From positions 1-31,170 of the forward strand of contig JBGCEN010000356.1 in the NCBI GenBank assembly GCA_045106435.1: a DNA stretch of 31,170 nucleotides, written 5' to 3'. Numbering within the stretch: the stretch's first letter is position 1; each line of letters starts with the position of its first letter. The notes below the pieces were generated by a model that was not told where the DNA came from, did no database searches, and was given only the letters and a program-made list of their open reading frames with translations. Of the stretch, positions 8,032 through 15,938 are shown piece after piece. The translations under genes were made by a program, and so were the position numbers. The stretch is from JBCCIM01 sp045106435 (GTDB taxonomy: Bacteria; Bacteroidota; Rhodothermia; Rhodothermales; JAHQVL01).

Positions 8032-8293
8032 TTATATAAAAATATTTATGCGGGCGAGAGAGAAGCACGCCGGCCTGTAAAAAATTTCTGAACCTGTATT
8101 ATCCGTGCCTGCCAACAATCAAAGCTGCTAACAATCAATACTTCCAACAATAATACTTCCTAACAAAGCAAAAGTAGCGCCGGAGTCTGGACAATCAATA
8201 TATTCCTTTCGTTCCAGACGTTGTATCCAGCTAAGGATATGCAAAATTAAGGGCTCATTTTCGCTTCAACAAGGCAGAAAACAGCACACCCTG

Positions 8294-9280
8294 CTATTCT
8301 ACTGTCAAATACTGAACACTAAAAAGGCATCTCGAGTCTGTCCAAACGCGCTGAACCTTTAAGCCGGCTTTTTTGCCAATGGCAGCAAATTCGGCCAAAG
8401 TATATTTATAAGAATTCTCTGTATGTATGGTCTCGCCGGCTTCAAAATGGATTTTATTGGAAGCAATGGTTACAATTTGAGCAGCCCTGCTTATCAAATG
8501 CATTTCAATTCTTCCTTCCAAGGTATTGAAAATTGCTTTGTGCTCAAAAGCATCCAAGTCAAAATCTGCATTTAGCTCCTTATTGATTCTGCTAAGCAGG
8601 TTCAGATTAAAAGCTGCAGTGACTCCCTTTGCATCATTATAAGCAGCTTCAAGCACGTGCTCCGTTTTCTTTAGATCAACACCAATAAGTAATCCACCTC
8701 CCTCTTCGCTTATCATTTTGACCCGCTCAAGAAATGCTACCGATTCTTCAGGGGTAAAATTACCGATCGTAGAGCCTGGAAAGTAAACAACTTTTTTAGA
8801 GACTGCTGCAGTCGGTTTGGGTAGGCTGATTTCGGCAGAATAATCAGCGTGCACTGGCAACACTTCAATATGCGAAAAGTCGAGCGTTAGTTGTGCGGCA
8901 GAGCTTAATAAATGCTCTTTTGAAATATCAATGGGTACGTAGCCGGCCAGATCTTTCAAGTTCTCCAGCAGGGTACGCGTTTTCAAACTGCTCCCACTCC
9001 CGTACTCGATCAATAGCGCGTTGGGGCCAATAAAACGGACGATTTCCTGGATATTGTCTTCCATGATCCCCATCTCCGTACGGGTTGGGTAGTACTCGTC
9101 CAACTCACAAATCTCATCAAACAGCTGAGATCCAATTTCATCATAAAAATACTTGGAAGGGAGCCGCTTTTGCGAAGCAGAAAGTCCTGAGAGTACATCA
9201 GACAAAAACGCATGGTCTTTATCAGTATGCTTTGTAATATCTATACGGCTATCTACGGAAAGATTGGAATTAGAATACAT
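8294..9280 (-). CDS. egtD: L-histidine N-alpha-methyltransferase EgtD
   Basis: Catalyses three SAM-dependent methylations of histidine to hercynine, the first committed step of ergothioneine synthesis. The 328-aa length is normal. Visible features are KYFYDEIGSQLFDEICELDEYYPTRTE (43-69), the SAM loop IEYGSGSSLKT (91-101), YVPIDIS, and FPGSTIGNF (167-175), whose Asn174 matches the histidine-binding Asn of the mycobacterial enzyme. The substrate-carboxylate region IHTENSYKY has Glu288 and Ser290 corresponding to Glu282 and Ser284. The gene follows egtB by 114 bp on the same strand, consistent with an egtBD operon. The start is ATG 9278-9280. Confidence 0.96.
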   Translation of the reverse strand: MYSNSNLSVDSRIDITKHTDKDHAFLSDVLSGLSASQKRLPSKYFYDEIGSQLFDEICELDEYYPTRTEMGIMEDNIQEIVRFIGPNALLIEYGSGSSLKTRTLLENLKDLAGYVPIDISKEHLLSSAAQLTLDFSHIEVLPVHADYSAEISLPKPTAAVSKKVVYFPGSTIGNFTPEESVAFLERVKMISEEGGGLLIGVDLKKTEHVLEAAYNDAKGVTAAFNLNLLSRINKELNADFDLDAFEHKAIFNTLEGRIEMHLISRAAQIVTIASNKIHFEAGETIHTENSYKYTLAEFAAIGKKAGLKVQRVWTDSRCLFSVQYLTVE

Positions 9281-9394
9281 GTACCCAGTAGGAATAAAAA
9301 GGATAGGTAGTGGGATTAACAGTAAAAACTCGGAAGTAAATGGGGTGTGTTGACGTTTTTCTTCTTGACAAATATCAACACCCGCTAATTCAGC

Positions 9395-10720
9395 CTAGCG
9401 TGCTAAACGGATTCCAGTAAATTGCCAGCGTACATCAGGCGGGAAAAAATTTCTATAGGTCGTACGCGCATGTGAGCGGGATGTAGCACATGAAGCGCCA
9501 CGCAAGACAAATTGATTACACATAAATTTGCCGTTGTACTCACCAAGCGCTCCTTCAGCTGGTTTATATCCTGGATAGGCTGTGTATTGGCTTTGGGTCC
9601 ATTGCCATACTTCACCAAAAAGTTGCTGCAACCCGGCCTCCTCCCCTTCTGTCGCACGGACTGCTTTGGGATGGTAATAAGCGGCATCCACAAAATTTCC
9701 TTCACAAGCATATTGCGCAGCAGCGACTTCCCATTCTTGTTCTGTTGGTAACCGCTCGCCGTACCAGCGCGCAAAAGCATCGGCTTCAAAGTAGCTTACA
9801 TGGGTAACCGGTTCGTTTAGATCGACTGGCCGTAAACCAGATAAGGTGAACTGGTACCATGTATCTCCTTTTTTCTCCCAGTACATAGGTGTTGTCCAAC
9901 TTTCTGCCTGTACCATTGCCCAACCGGCAGACAGCCATAGCTCTGGCCGCTCATAGCCTCCCGCTTCCATAAACTGCAAATACTCCTGGTTTGTTATCAG
10001 GCGAGAAGCCAGCGAGAACTCATGGATGTATGTTTTATGGCGGGGTAACTCATTATCAAAAGAAAAGCTATTGTCTGGATGCCCAATTTCGAAAACACCT
10101 TCACGTACCGGAATCCATTCAATGGGCGTATCAACATGCTGTGGGCCGGCTGCATGCTCCTGATATACAGGATACAGCGGATTAATGGAGAAGACATGTT
10201 TGATGTCTGTAAGCATCAATTCCTGGTGCTGCTGCTCGTGGTGGATACCAATTTCCACCAGTGGTGCCAACATATCAAAAAGTGTTTCATCAGCCCTTTC
10301 AAGTAACGTTACCATGTGCTCATCTACATGACTGCGATACCGATAAACCTCCTGAACGGTAGGTCTCGATAACAATCCTCTTCTGGCGCGGCAATGTCTT
10401 TCGCCGGCCTGTACATAGTAAGAGTTAAATAGAAACGGAAATTGCTTATGAAAAAGGAAATAATCATCCAGATGGGGCCGCAAGATGAAGGTCTCAAAAA
10501 ACCAACTGGTGTGGGCAAGGTGCCATTTTGTCGGGCTCACATCCGGCATGGACTGGATTACGTAATCTTCGGGCACCAATGATTGGCATAAGGACTCTGT
10601 GAAGCCTCGTACACGTTGAAAACGTTCAATCAGTTGGGGTACAGACAAAGTGGAATTGTTGGGAGCATCTACACGAGTTGAAACGCCCGCAATGGCGTGC
10701 GGTAATTCTTCGACCTGCAT
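9395..10720 (-). CDS. egtB: Ergothioneine sulfoxide synthase EgtB
   Basis: A non-haem iron enzyme that uses oxygen to join hercynine to a thiol donor, forming the sulfoxide precursor of ergothioneine. It has two domains: an N-terminal DinB-like four-helix bundle (about 25-180) and a C-terminal formylglycine-generating-enzyme-like fold (about 205-441). The three iron-binding histidines are visible: His70 in KWHLAHTSWFFE, and His161 and His165 in HHEQQHQEL. The family-specific RHCRARRGLLSRPT follows YYVQAGE. Near the C-terminus are GEVWQWTQS and the closing TTYRNFFPPDVRWQFTGIRLAR. No EgtA, EgtC or EgtE gene lies in the window, so the enzyme may use cysteine directly or the other genes may lie elsewhere. 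The start is ATG 10718-10720. Confidence 0.96.
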   Translation of the reverse strand: MQVEELPHAIAGVSTRVDAPNNSTLSVPQLIERFQRVRGFTESLCQSLVPEDYVIQSMPDVSPTKWHLAHTSWFFETFILRPHLDDYFLFHKQFPFLFNSYYVQAGERHCRARRGLLSRPTVQEVYRYRSHVDEHMVTLLERADETLFDMLAPLVEIGIHHEQQHQELMLTDIKHVFSINPLYPVYQEHAAGPQHVDTPIEWIPVREGVFEIGHPDNSFSFDNELPRHKTYIHEFSLASRLITNQEYLQFMEAGGYERPELWLSAGWAMVQAESWTTPMYWEKKGDTWYQFTLSGLRPVDLNEPVTHVSYFEADAFARWYGERLPTEQEWEVAAAQYACEGNFVDAAYYHPKAVRATEGEEAGLQQLFGEVWQWTQSQYTAYPGYKPAEGALGEYNGKFMCNQFVLRGASCATSRSHARTTYRNFFPPDVRWQFTGIRLAR

Positions 10721-10751
10721 TTTCGGCTGTTTATATGAGAAGCTTGCGGCT

Positions 10752-10902
10752 TAGGGCCTATCCAAAATTCAGCCTTGAGTGCGCGAGTGAACGAACCGTG
10801 TGCGAAACAGGCGTATCCAGTAGATACGTCGGTGTAGCGGAACGCAGCACACGGTTTACGCAGTCACGCGAAGCCCGAATGAGGTTTTCGGATAGGCTCT
10901 TA
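10752..10902. repeat. Long imperfect-hairpin element (GCCTATCC ends)
   Basis: About 150 bp with inverted ends: CTTAGGGCCTATCCAAAA (10751-10768) pairs with TTTTCGGATAGGCTCTTAG (10885-10903). Pairing continues inward (CGAACCGTGTGCG with CGCAGCACACGGTT) to an apical GCGTATC/GATACGTC hairpin. It has no coding content and abuts the next element. It resembles a non-autonomous MITE or a structured repeat. Confidence 0.8.
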
Positions 10903-11131
10903 GCTCGACTTTGTCCTTTTGGACAAAGTCTCGAATATCGAACACCGATCAAGGAATGTCCAATTTTAAAGGGTTTTTAAGCGCTATCTCGATGTTAGAC
11001 ATACCTTTTGAGTCTTCGCCGTTTAATTTATCCATGTCTGCTTGGTAAACCGAGACGTATAAATAATCGAAAAAGACCTTGGTGGCGCTAAAAAGACGCT
11101 TTGACATTTTCTTATTGGACAAAGTCGAGCT
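10902..11131. repeat. TIR element bounded by AGCTCGACTTTGTCC
   Basis: A 230-bp segment with perfect 15-bp inverted ends: AGCTCGACTTTGTCC at 10902-10916 and GGACAAAGTCGAGCT at 11117-11131. A second, inner GGACAAAGTC next to the left end gives a small hairpin. The interior contains GAATATCGAACACCGATCA, a phrase resembling repeats common in Bacteroidota genomes. No coding potential is seen. Copies or partial copies of this end occur at 15884-15899, 25691-25705 and 26143-26154. Confidence 0.8.
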
Positions 11132-11132
11132 T

Positions 11133-11325
11133 AGAAACTGTTGAGATTTGAGGTTTGCAATTGAGAGAGAGGAGATTTTAAGTGATTTTGGATACGACTT
11201 TTTGAGCGCATAGCAGCGTTACGTGTGACACGAGGGCGCAGCCCGACTGATGCAAATAAAAAAGCGGATTCAAAAGCACCAAAAGATCGCTCACTCAATG
11301 TGAACCTCAAATCTCAACAGTTTCT
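11133..11325. repeat. 193-bp inverted-repeat element (AGAAACTGTTGAGA ends)
   Basis: Perfect 23-bp inverted termini (11133-11155 and 11303-11325) beginning AGAAACTGTTGAGATTTGAGG. The interior also pairs imperfectly, with a central CGTGTGACACG. Partial single ends occur at 12594-12609 and 25676-25688, so it is a family. No open frame or target-site duplication is evident. Confidence 0.85.
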
Positions 11326-11584
11326 TAGTACAAACGATTTCAAAGTATGGAGTACATGTCATTCTGAACAAAGTGAAGAATCTGTTTAAAACGCATCGTT
11401 TGAGGCCTATTTCAAGTCTCTCTTCGAACAGATCTCCCAATCAAGTTGAGGTCAGGCTTTTCGACAAACTCAAGATGGCGATCTGTAAAGTCGTTAGTAT
11501 TAGCTTGTCAAGAACCTGGGCGCGTGAACAATGAGTAGAGAAAGAGCATTTCGCCTGTTACAGCTTAAACCAATCCAGCGAGGA
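11326..11584. other. Gene-free remainder before the ROK kinase stop
   Basis: It completes an 864-bp gene-free region (10721-11584) made almost wholly of the repeat elements listed separately. Outside those I see no promoter, RNA gene or credible small reading frame. Confidence 0.6.
11356..11480 (+). repeat. GTCATTCTGAAC-family dispersed repeat
   Basis: It starts GTCATTCTGAACAAAGTGAA and contains CCCAATCAAGTTGAGGTCAGG, which reappears in inverted form at about 16902-16940. A further copy of the left end is at 29699-29733. This family is common in intergenic DNA of Bacteroidota and is usually non-coding. Confidence 0.75.
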
Positions 11585-12532
11585 TCAACCGGCTAGCTTC
11601 TTTGAAATCAAAGCCATTGCACCAATTAACGGCGCATCTCCATCGAATTCGGAAATAACGATCTTTGGTGCATGCGGAACGTGCCTCTTGACTGCCTGGC
11701 AGATATGGTTATACACATGTTGCTGGTGCTGGACAATACTTCCACTCAAAACAATGCATTCAGGATCGATTACCGTCGCAAGCGCAATAACCGATTGTGC
11801 AAGATAATCTGCGGCTTTCCGCGTCACCTCAATTGCCTCTATGTCACCTTTTGCAGCGGCCTTAAATACATTTTCCGCAGTAACATGCTGTAATTCCGTA
11901 GTATTTTGAGATATGCTCCCATTTTTTTTCTTAACCCACCGTTCGGCAATTCCCACGCCGGCTGAGGTTAGCTCCAAACAACCATTAGGCTCCCAGTTAT
12001 CTTCTAGCAAAAGAGGATCTGGCACAAAGAAACCCATTTCTCCTGCTGCATGATTTACTCCGCGAAGTAATTGCCCATTTACAACAATACCGGCAGCAAC
12101 ACCCGTACTTATCGTCAAATAAATCACCGAATGACACCCCCTGCCCTGCCCAAACCAGAATTCTCCCAGGGCAGCAGCATTTACATCATTATCAATCGCT
12201 ACGGGAATATTAAGTGCACTCTCAAGTGCTGATCTTATTGGGTAATTGTCCCATCCTGGCAGATTCGTAACCAGCAGCGCCTGACCTTGCTCTGCATCTG
12301 TAATGCCAGGTATTGTACACCCCAAACCAGTTAACTCGAAGGGTTCATCTGCTTGCATTTTCAGGCACACCGCAAGACCTTCTTTTACAACCTCAATAAA
12401 TGCAGCCGGCCCACCTGTAACCGGTGTTTTCCTGGTCAAATGTTCCAGGAATGTGCCTGGAGACTGTTTATCAGATAAAGCAATCCGCACATTTGTGCCA
12501 CCAAGATCTACGCCGGCGATGAGTTCACGCAT
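11585..12532 (-). CDS. ROK-family sugar kinase without the zinc motif
   Basis: A 315-aa cytosolic kinase of the ROK family, which phosphorylates hexoses or amino-hexoses. Seen are the N-terminal phosphate loop GVDLGGTNVR (7-16), the catalytic-base region IDNDVNAAALGE (113-124, Asp116), and the second ATP motif ISTGVAAGIV (141-150). ROK glucokinases normally carry GH followed by CxCGxxGC, which binds zinc. Here the motif reads GEMGFFVPD and then only NGCLE, so the histidine and three of the cysteines are missing. Position directly downstream of nagB on the same strand (124 bp) suggests a glucosamine, N-acetylglucosamine or glucose kinase feeding that step. Some ROK proteins are repressors, but there is no N-terminal DNA-binding domain here. 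Confidence 0.9.
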   Translation of the reverse strand: MRELIAGVDLGGTNVRIALSDKQSPGTFLEHLTRKTPVTGGPAAFIEVVKEGLAVCLKMQADEPFELTGLGCTIPGITDAEQGQALLVTNLPGWDNYPIRSALESALNIPVAIDNDVNAAALGEFWFGQGRGCHSVIYLTISTGVAAGIVVNGQLLRGVNHAAGEMGFFVPDPLLLEDNWEPNGCLELTSAGVGIAERWVKKKNGSISQNTTELQHVTAENVFKAAAKGDIEAIEVTRKAADYLAQSVIALATVIDPECIVLSGSIVQHQQHVYNHICQAVKRHVPHAPKIVISEFDGDAPLIGAMALISKKLAG

Positions 12533-12656
12533 AAATAGTACAAATAGAGTCGATCGAAAAAGCTATCGAGCGAATGTTAAAAGCTGATCCAGGAGACTGT
12601 TGAGATTTATTCATCACAGTTTTCAGGAGCGAAAAAATATTCTCACAAATCCTGCC

Positions 12657-13427
12657 TTAGTGTTTTGGCTTTAGTTCTGCAATTCCATCATGATGGTGAT
12701 AATCGAGTTGCGAAGCCGCCATTTCGTCTATAATGGTGTGCGCGTCTCTGTGCAACTGAACAATTGTAGCCGGCACCATTGCGGTCACAGGGCCTTCCAG
12801 TGTTGCCTTTATCGCCGCAGCTTTACCAGATCCACTGGCCAGCAACAACAACTTCCGGGCTTCCATGATGGTCCCTACACCCATCGTGATCGCATACTTC
12901 GGCACCTGGTCAGCTGTATCGAAGAAACGGGCATTGCTGTGTACGGTCTCGGTGGTAAGGGTTTTAATGCGCGTACGCGACCCAAGCGATGATCCTGGTT
13001 CGTTGAATGCTAAATGACCGTTTGCACCAATACCAAGGATCTGCATGTCCAGACCGCCGGCTGCTACAATTTGCTCTTCATACCACGCGCAATGGGCATC
13101 TATATCATCACACATGCCATCGGGAAGATGTACCTTGGCCGACGTCACATTGATGTGTGAGAAAAGATGTCTCCACATGAAGTAAGAATAGCTCTGTACA
13201 TGATCAGCTGATAATCCGATGTACTCATCAAGATTAAAAGTTGTTATACCGGAAAAATCCAGCCCATCATTTTCATGTAGTTGCACCAGTCGTTGATACA
13301 AACCCACCGGCGTGCTGCCTGTAGCAAATCCTATGACTGCGTCGGGCTTGGAATGAATCAAATGGGCAACCTTCTCAGCACCCTTCTCACTCAGTGTTTC
13401 ATAATCAGCTACAGTGTCTACCAGCAT
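12657..13427 (-). CDS. nagB: Glucosamine-6-phosphate deaminase
   Basis: Converts glucosamine-6-phosphate to fructose-6-phosphate and ammonia, linking amino-sugar catabolism to glycolysis. The 256-aa length is typical. Motifs are GFATGSTPVGLY (phosphate site), TFNLDEYIGL with Asp67 equivalent to E. coli Asp72, and LGIGANGHLAFNEPGSS with His138 and Glu143 equivalent to His143 and Glu148. Asn136 stands where E. coli has Asp141, as in Bacillus-type enzymes. SRTRIKTLT and PKYAITMGVGTI also fit. I place the start at ATG 13425-13427, which has a GGGAGA ribosome site five bases upstream; an upstream TTG would add eight residues encoded by that site. It is the first gene of a probable nagB-ROK operon with a structured leader (13531-13622). 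Confidence 0.95.
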   Translation of the reverse strand: MLVDTVADYETLSEKGAEKVAHLIHSKPDAVIGFATGSTPVGLYQRLVQLHENDGLDFSGITTFNLDEYIGLSADHVQSYSYFMWRHLFSHINVTSAKVHLPDGMCDDIDAHCAWYEEQIVAAGGLDMQILGIGANGHLAFNEPGSSLGSRTRIKTLTTETVHSNARFFDTADQVPKYAITMGVGTIMEARKLLLLASGSGKAAAIKATLEGPVTAMVPATIVQLHRDAHTIIDEMAASQLDYHHHDGIAELKPKH

Positions 13428-13530
13428 GTTCGTCTCCCGAAAATAGGACAATTATTAATATCTACGCCCCGAAAGAAAGAAAAACGATGCTTGTTGATCA
13501 AGAGAAGATGTTGTGTACTCGCACGATTCT

Positions 13531-13569
13531 TGGAAAATCTTTCCAGCAAAGGGGAGAATTTTCCCCCTT
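13531..13569 (-). promoter_or_regulatory. Palindromes in the nagB leader
   Basis: Two near-adjacent palindromes lie about 105-140 bp upstream of nagB: TGGAAAATCTTTCCA (13531-13545, six-base arms) and AAAGGGGAGAATTTTCCCCC (13548-13567). Either could be an operator or form RNA structure. No known regulator site is matched with confidence. Confidence 0.45.
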
Positions 13570-13586
13570 CAAATATCCTGTAAAAC

Positions 13587-13622
13587 AAAAACGGAGACCT
13601 TTATTAAAAGGTCTCCGTTTTT
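13587..13622. terminator. Bidirectional intrinsic terminator upstream of nagB
   Basis: A perfect 16-bp stem with core ACGGAGACCTTT, a four-base loop (ATTA), and A-tract/U-tract flanks on both strands. It lies about 160 bp upstream of nagB and about 350 bp before the next plus-strand gene, so it does not directly follow any recognised coding region. It would act on a short transcript, an attenuated nagB leader, or an unannotated RNA. Confidence 0.85.
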
Positions 13623-13968
13623 CCTGGAGTGATCAATCCAATCTATATATAATAAAGCATACGGGCCCTACATCGAACCCATACACATGTCATGTTCTAT
13701 CCGGAAATCAGCAAAGCATATGCCAAATTAAGCAAATTCGCAGTATCAGCGCATATCATCCTAAGATTCTTTAAATACCTGTTTCACGACGTATTTATAT
13801 CGATTGAATCCTACAAAAAAACCACACTATGCCAATAATTCTGTCATGGATCCTGGTGGTGTCAGATAGCCAGGACATATCTCAAAAAAAGATCATATCT
13901 TCAAGCCGTTACAAAATGAAACAAATATCACCCTGAGACTCCTTTTTCACCTTCCGGGATCAGTAATC
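13623..13968. other. Divergent intergenic region between nagB and the HPS-like gene
   Basis: 346 bp without a credible gene. AT-rich patches (CTATATATAATAAAG near 13640) look promoter-like, and TCCTGG...CCAGGA (about 13851-13875) is a weak inverted repeat. I cannot assign a specific promoter. Confidence 0.4.
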
Positions 13969-14685
13969 ATGCAACCCATTGTTCAAATCTCACTGGACCT
14001 CATAGATGTTTCTGAAGCATTAGACACCGCAAAGATGGCCCTGGAAGCCGGCATTGACTGGCTGGAGGTAGGCACGCCCTTGATCATTGCACACGGTATG
14101 GAAGGCGTCAAGGCATTGCGCAAGGAATATCCAGAGGTCCCTATCGTTGCAGACCTGAAAACAATGGATGGTGGTTGGCTGGAAGCAGAACTGATGGCAA
14201 AAGCCGGCGCGACCCACCTCGTTGTTATGGGCGTCGCTCATGAAGAGACCATTGAACTCGTGGTTAAAGCGGGCAAAGACTTCGGCGTTAAAATCATGGG
14301 CGACAATATGGCCATGCCAGACCCTGTTGAAGGCGCCAGGATTCTGGAAGATCTGGGATGTGATTATATCATCCATCATATAGGATTTGACTACCGCAAC
14401 CTTCGCAGAGAACGGGGCTTGCACGCCCCATCTCCTCTCGATAAACTAAAGGAAATTGTAGACGCTGTGGGTATCCCGGTTCAGGCTGTTGGCGGGCTTA
14501 CCCTTGAACAGGCTATTGACACACCCAAGTATGGCGCACCACTGGTCGTTGTTGGCGCCCCATTGGCCATCGAGCCAGATGCATTTAAGTCTGCCGGGGG
14601 TAATGTCGCGCTGGTGTTGAAAGAGATATGCAGCCGCGTGCATGCTTTTGGCGATGTACCGATCAAGCCGCGCGTTACTGTATAA
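13969..14685 (+). CDS. HPS/KGPDC-like aldolase or decarboxylase (OMP decarboxylase suprafamily)
   Basis: A 238-aa (beta/alpha)8 barrel of the orotidine-monophosphate decarboxylase suprafamily, which includes 3-hexulose-6-phosphate synthase (HPS) and 3-keto-L-gulonate-6-phosphate decarboxylase (KGPDC). The conserved set is complete: Asp10, Glu33 in WLEVGTP, and the DxKxxD strand with Asp62, Lys64 and Asp67 (DLKTMDGG). Around residue 136 it reads HHIGFD, like HPS, where KGPDC has an arginine at position 139. The phosphate end is VQAVGGLT and VVVGAPLA. I therefore favour an HPS-like aldolase, but no phospho-hexulose isomerase gene is nearby, and a different ketose phosphate substrate is possible. 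It heads a three-gene plus-strand cluster with a dehydrogenase 44 bp downstream. Confidence 0.87.
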   Translation: MQPIVQISLDLIDVSEALDTAKMALEAGIDWLEVGTPLIIAHGMEGVKALRKEYPEVPIVADLKTMDGGWLEAELMAKAGATHLVVMGVAHEETIELVVKAGKDFGVKIMGDNMAMPDPVEGARILEDLGCDYIIHHIGFDYRNLRRERGLHAPSPLDKLKEIVDAVGIPVQAVGGLTLEQAIDTPKYGAPLVVVGAPLAIEPDAFKSAGGNVALVLKEICSRVHAFGDVPIKPRVTV

Positions 14686-14729
14686 TTAAGCAGATACTCA
14701 TTTTTTCATAGCAAAACCCTCCCACCGTT

Positions 14730-15767
14730 ATGGCTCATTCAATGCAAGCTCTGGTCAATTATGCTCCTGCTTCTGGAAGCGTGGAAATGAGGTCTCTTTC
14801 TCTGCCTGAAATAGAGCATGATCAGGTACTGCTCAAGGTAAAGGCAGTTGGGGTGTGTGGAAGTGACCTACACCAGTGGCATGGCACGCACAGTTGGCCC
14901 GTGAACTACCCCTGTACGCTCGGTCATGAGTTTGGCGGAGAGATTGTTCAACTGGGAAAAAACGTCAAGGCGTTTAAAGAAGGAGACCGTGTGGTGAGTG
15001 AAACGGCTGCTGTCATCAACACTCAATCACCGTTTTCAAAAAAAGGGTTATACAATCTGGATCCCTCCCGCCTTGGATTTGGCTATGGTGTTGATGGAGC
15101 CATGGCCAAATATGTTGCGGTGCCAGAACGCTGTCTGCACAACATCCCGGCTTCATTGGACCTCAACACAGCTGCCCTTACCGAGCCTTGCTGCGTTGCC
15201 TACAATGCGGTATGCATGAACAGCCAAATAAAACCGGGAGATACCGTATTGGTGATCGGCCCCGGCCCCATCGGTTTGCTTTGTGGCAAGATGGCAAAGC
15301 TGAGTGGCGCCGGCACCGTTATCATGGCTGGTTTACCGAACGATGCATTCAGGCTGGAGATTGCCAAAAAAATGGGTGCCGACATCACCGTTACAGAAAA
15401 TGTCTGGCAAACCGTTCAATCGATCAACGACGGACTGGGCGTTGATCTGGTGATTGATGCAGCCGGCGTTTCTGCAACTTTAGAACTTGCCATGCAATGT
15501 GTCCGCCCGGCCGGCCAGATCACAAAAGTTGGCTGGGGCCCACAACCATTGAATTTCAGCCTCGATCCGCTTGTGCAAAAGGCTGTTACCCTACAGGGCA
15601 CCTTTTCTCATAATTGGCCAACATGGGAGCGCATTATTCAAATGCTGGGCTCGGGACAACTAGACATCAGCCCTATTATCAGCCAGGTCGCCCCGCTTGA
15701 CGCCTGGCATTCCTGTTTCGACAAAATGTTGAAAGGTGAATATGTAAAAGCAGTACTCAATCCATAA
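14730..15767 (+). CDS. Zinc-dependent medium-chain dehydrogenase lacking the structural zinc lobe
   Basis: A 345-aa member of the MDR/alcohol dehydrogenase superfamily, closest in feel to sorbitol, L-threonine or galactitol-phosphate dehydrogenases. Catalytic zinc ligands are present: Cys43 (GVCGSDLHQW), His66 and Glu67 (LGHEFGG), and Glu152 (TEPCCVAYN). The NAD(P)-binding loop is GPGPIGL (177-183). The usual structural zinc loop with four cysteines after 'GDRV' is replaced by SETAAVINTQSPFSKKGLYN, containing no cysteine. It probably oxidises a polyol or sugar-phosphate hydroxyl to a ketone. It sits 44 bp after the HPS-like gene and about 170 bp before the isomerase, suggesting one catabolic pathway. 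Confidence 0.9.
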   Translation: MAHSMQALVNYAPASGSVEMRSLSLPEIEHDQVLLKVKAVGVCGSDLHQWHGTHSWPVNYPCTLGHEFGGEIVQLGKNVKAFKEGDRVVSETAAVINTQSPFSKKGLYNLDPSRLGFGYGVDGAMAKYVAVPERCLHNIPASLDLNTAALTEPCCVAYNAVCMNSQIKPGDTVLVIGPGPIGLLCGKMAKLSGAGTVIMAGLPNDAFRLEIAKKMGADITVTENVWQTVQSINDGLGVDLVIDAAGVSATLELAMQCVRPAGQITKVGWGPQPLNFSLDPLVQKAVTLQGTFSHNWPTWERIIQMLGSGQLDISPIISQVAPLDAWHSCFDKMLKGEYVKAVLNP

Positions 15768-15799
15768 CTGGACATTATCCAGACGGATAACGTCTCGAA

Positions 15800-15836
15800 T
15801 TTATAATTGAAAATGTAAAATTTAGCATTTCCAATT
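15800..15836 (+). repeat. AT-rich palindromic repeat, copy 1 (TGTAAAATTTAGCATTTCC)
   Basis: It reads AATTGAAAATGTAAAATTTA then GCATTTCCAATT, an imperfect palindrome. A second copy lies at 16848-16878, so the two flank the isomerase gene. Confidence 0.8.
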
Positions 15837-15883
15837 GTTCTGGACTTTCTTTGTCCTGGATGTCTATTTACCGATTTTTTGAT

Positions 15884-15899
15884 GGACAAAGCCGAGCTT
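15884..15899 (+). repeat. Solo GGACAAAGCCGAGCTT end
   Basis: It differs by one base from the right end of the 10902-11131 element (GGACAAAGTCGAGCTT). No matching left end is close by, so it may be a decayed remnant. Confidence 0.55.
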
Positions 15900-15938
15900 C
15901 CTCTTTTCCCAATAGAGAACTAATCAGACGATTCTGCC

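Noticed and set aside
10678..10980. Open reading frame of about 100 codons on the plus strand
   Set aside because: It spans the inverted-repeat elements and its sequence follows their palindromes; no domain or ribosome site is seen.
12657..13427. Asn in place of the E. coli NagB Asp141 as evidence of inactivity
   Set aside because: Many active Bacillus-type NagB enzymes have Asn at this position, so it is not unusual.
13281..13774. Two overlapping plus-strand frames antisense to and upstream of nagB
   Set aside because: They run through the terminator hairpin and the nagB coding strand's complement; composition is not protein-like.
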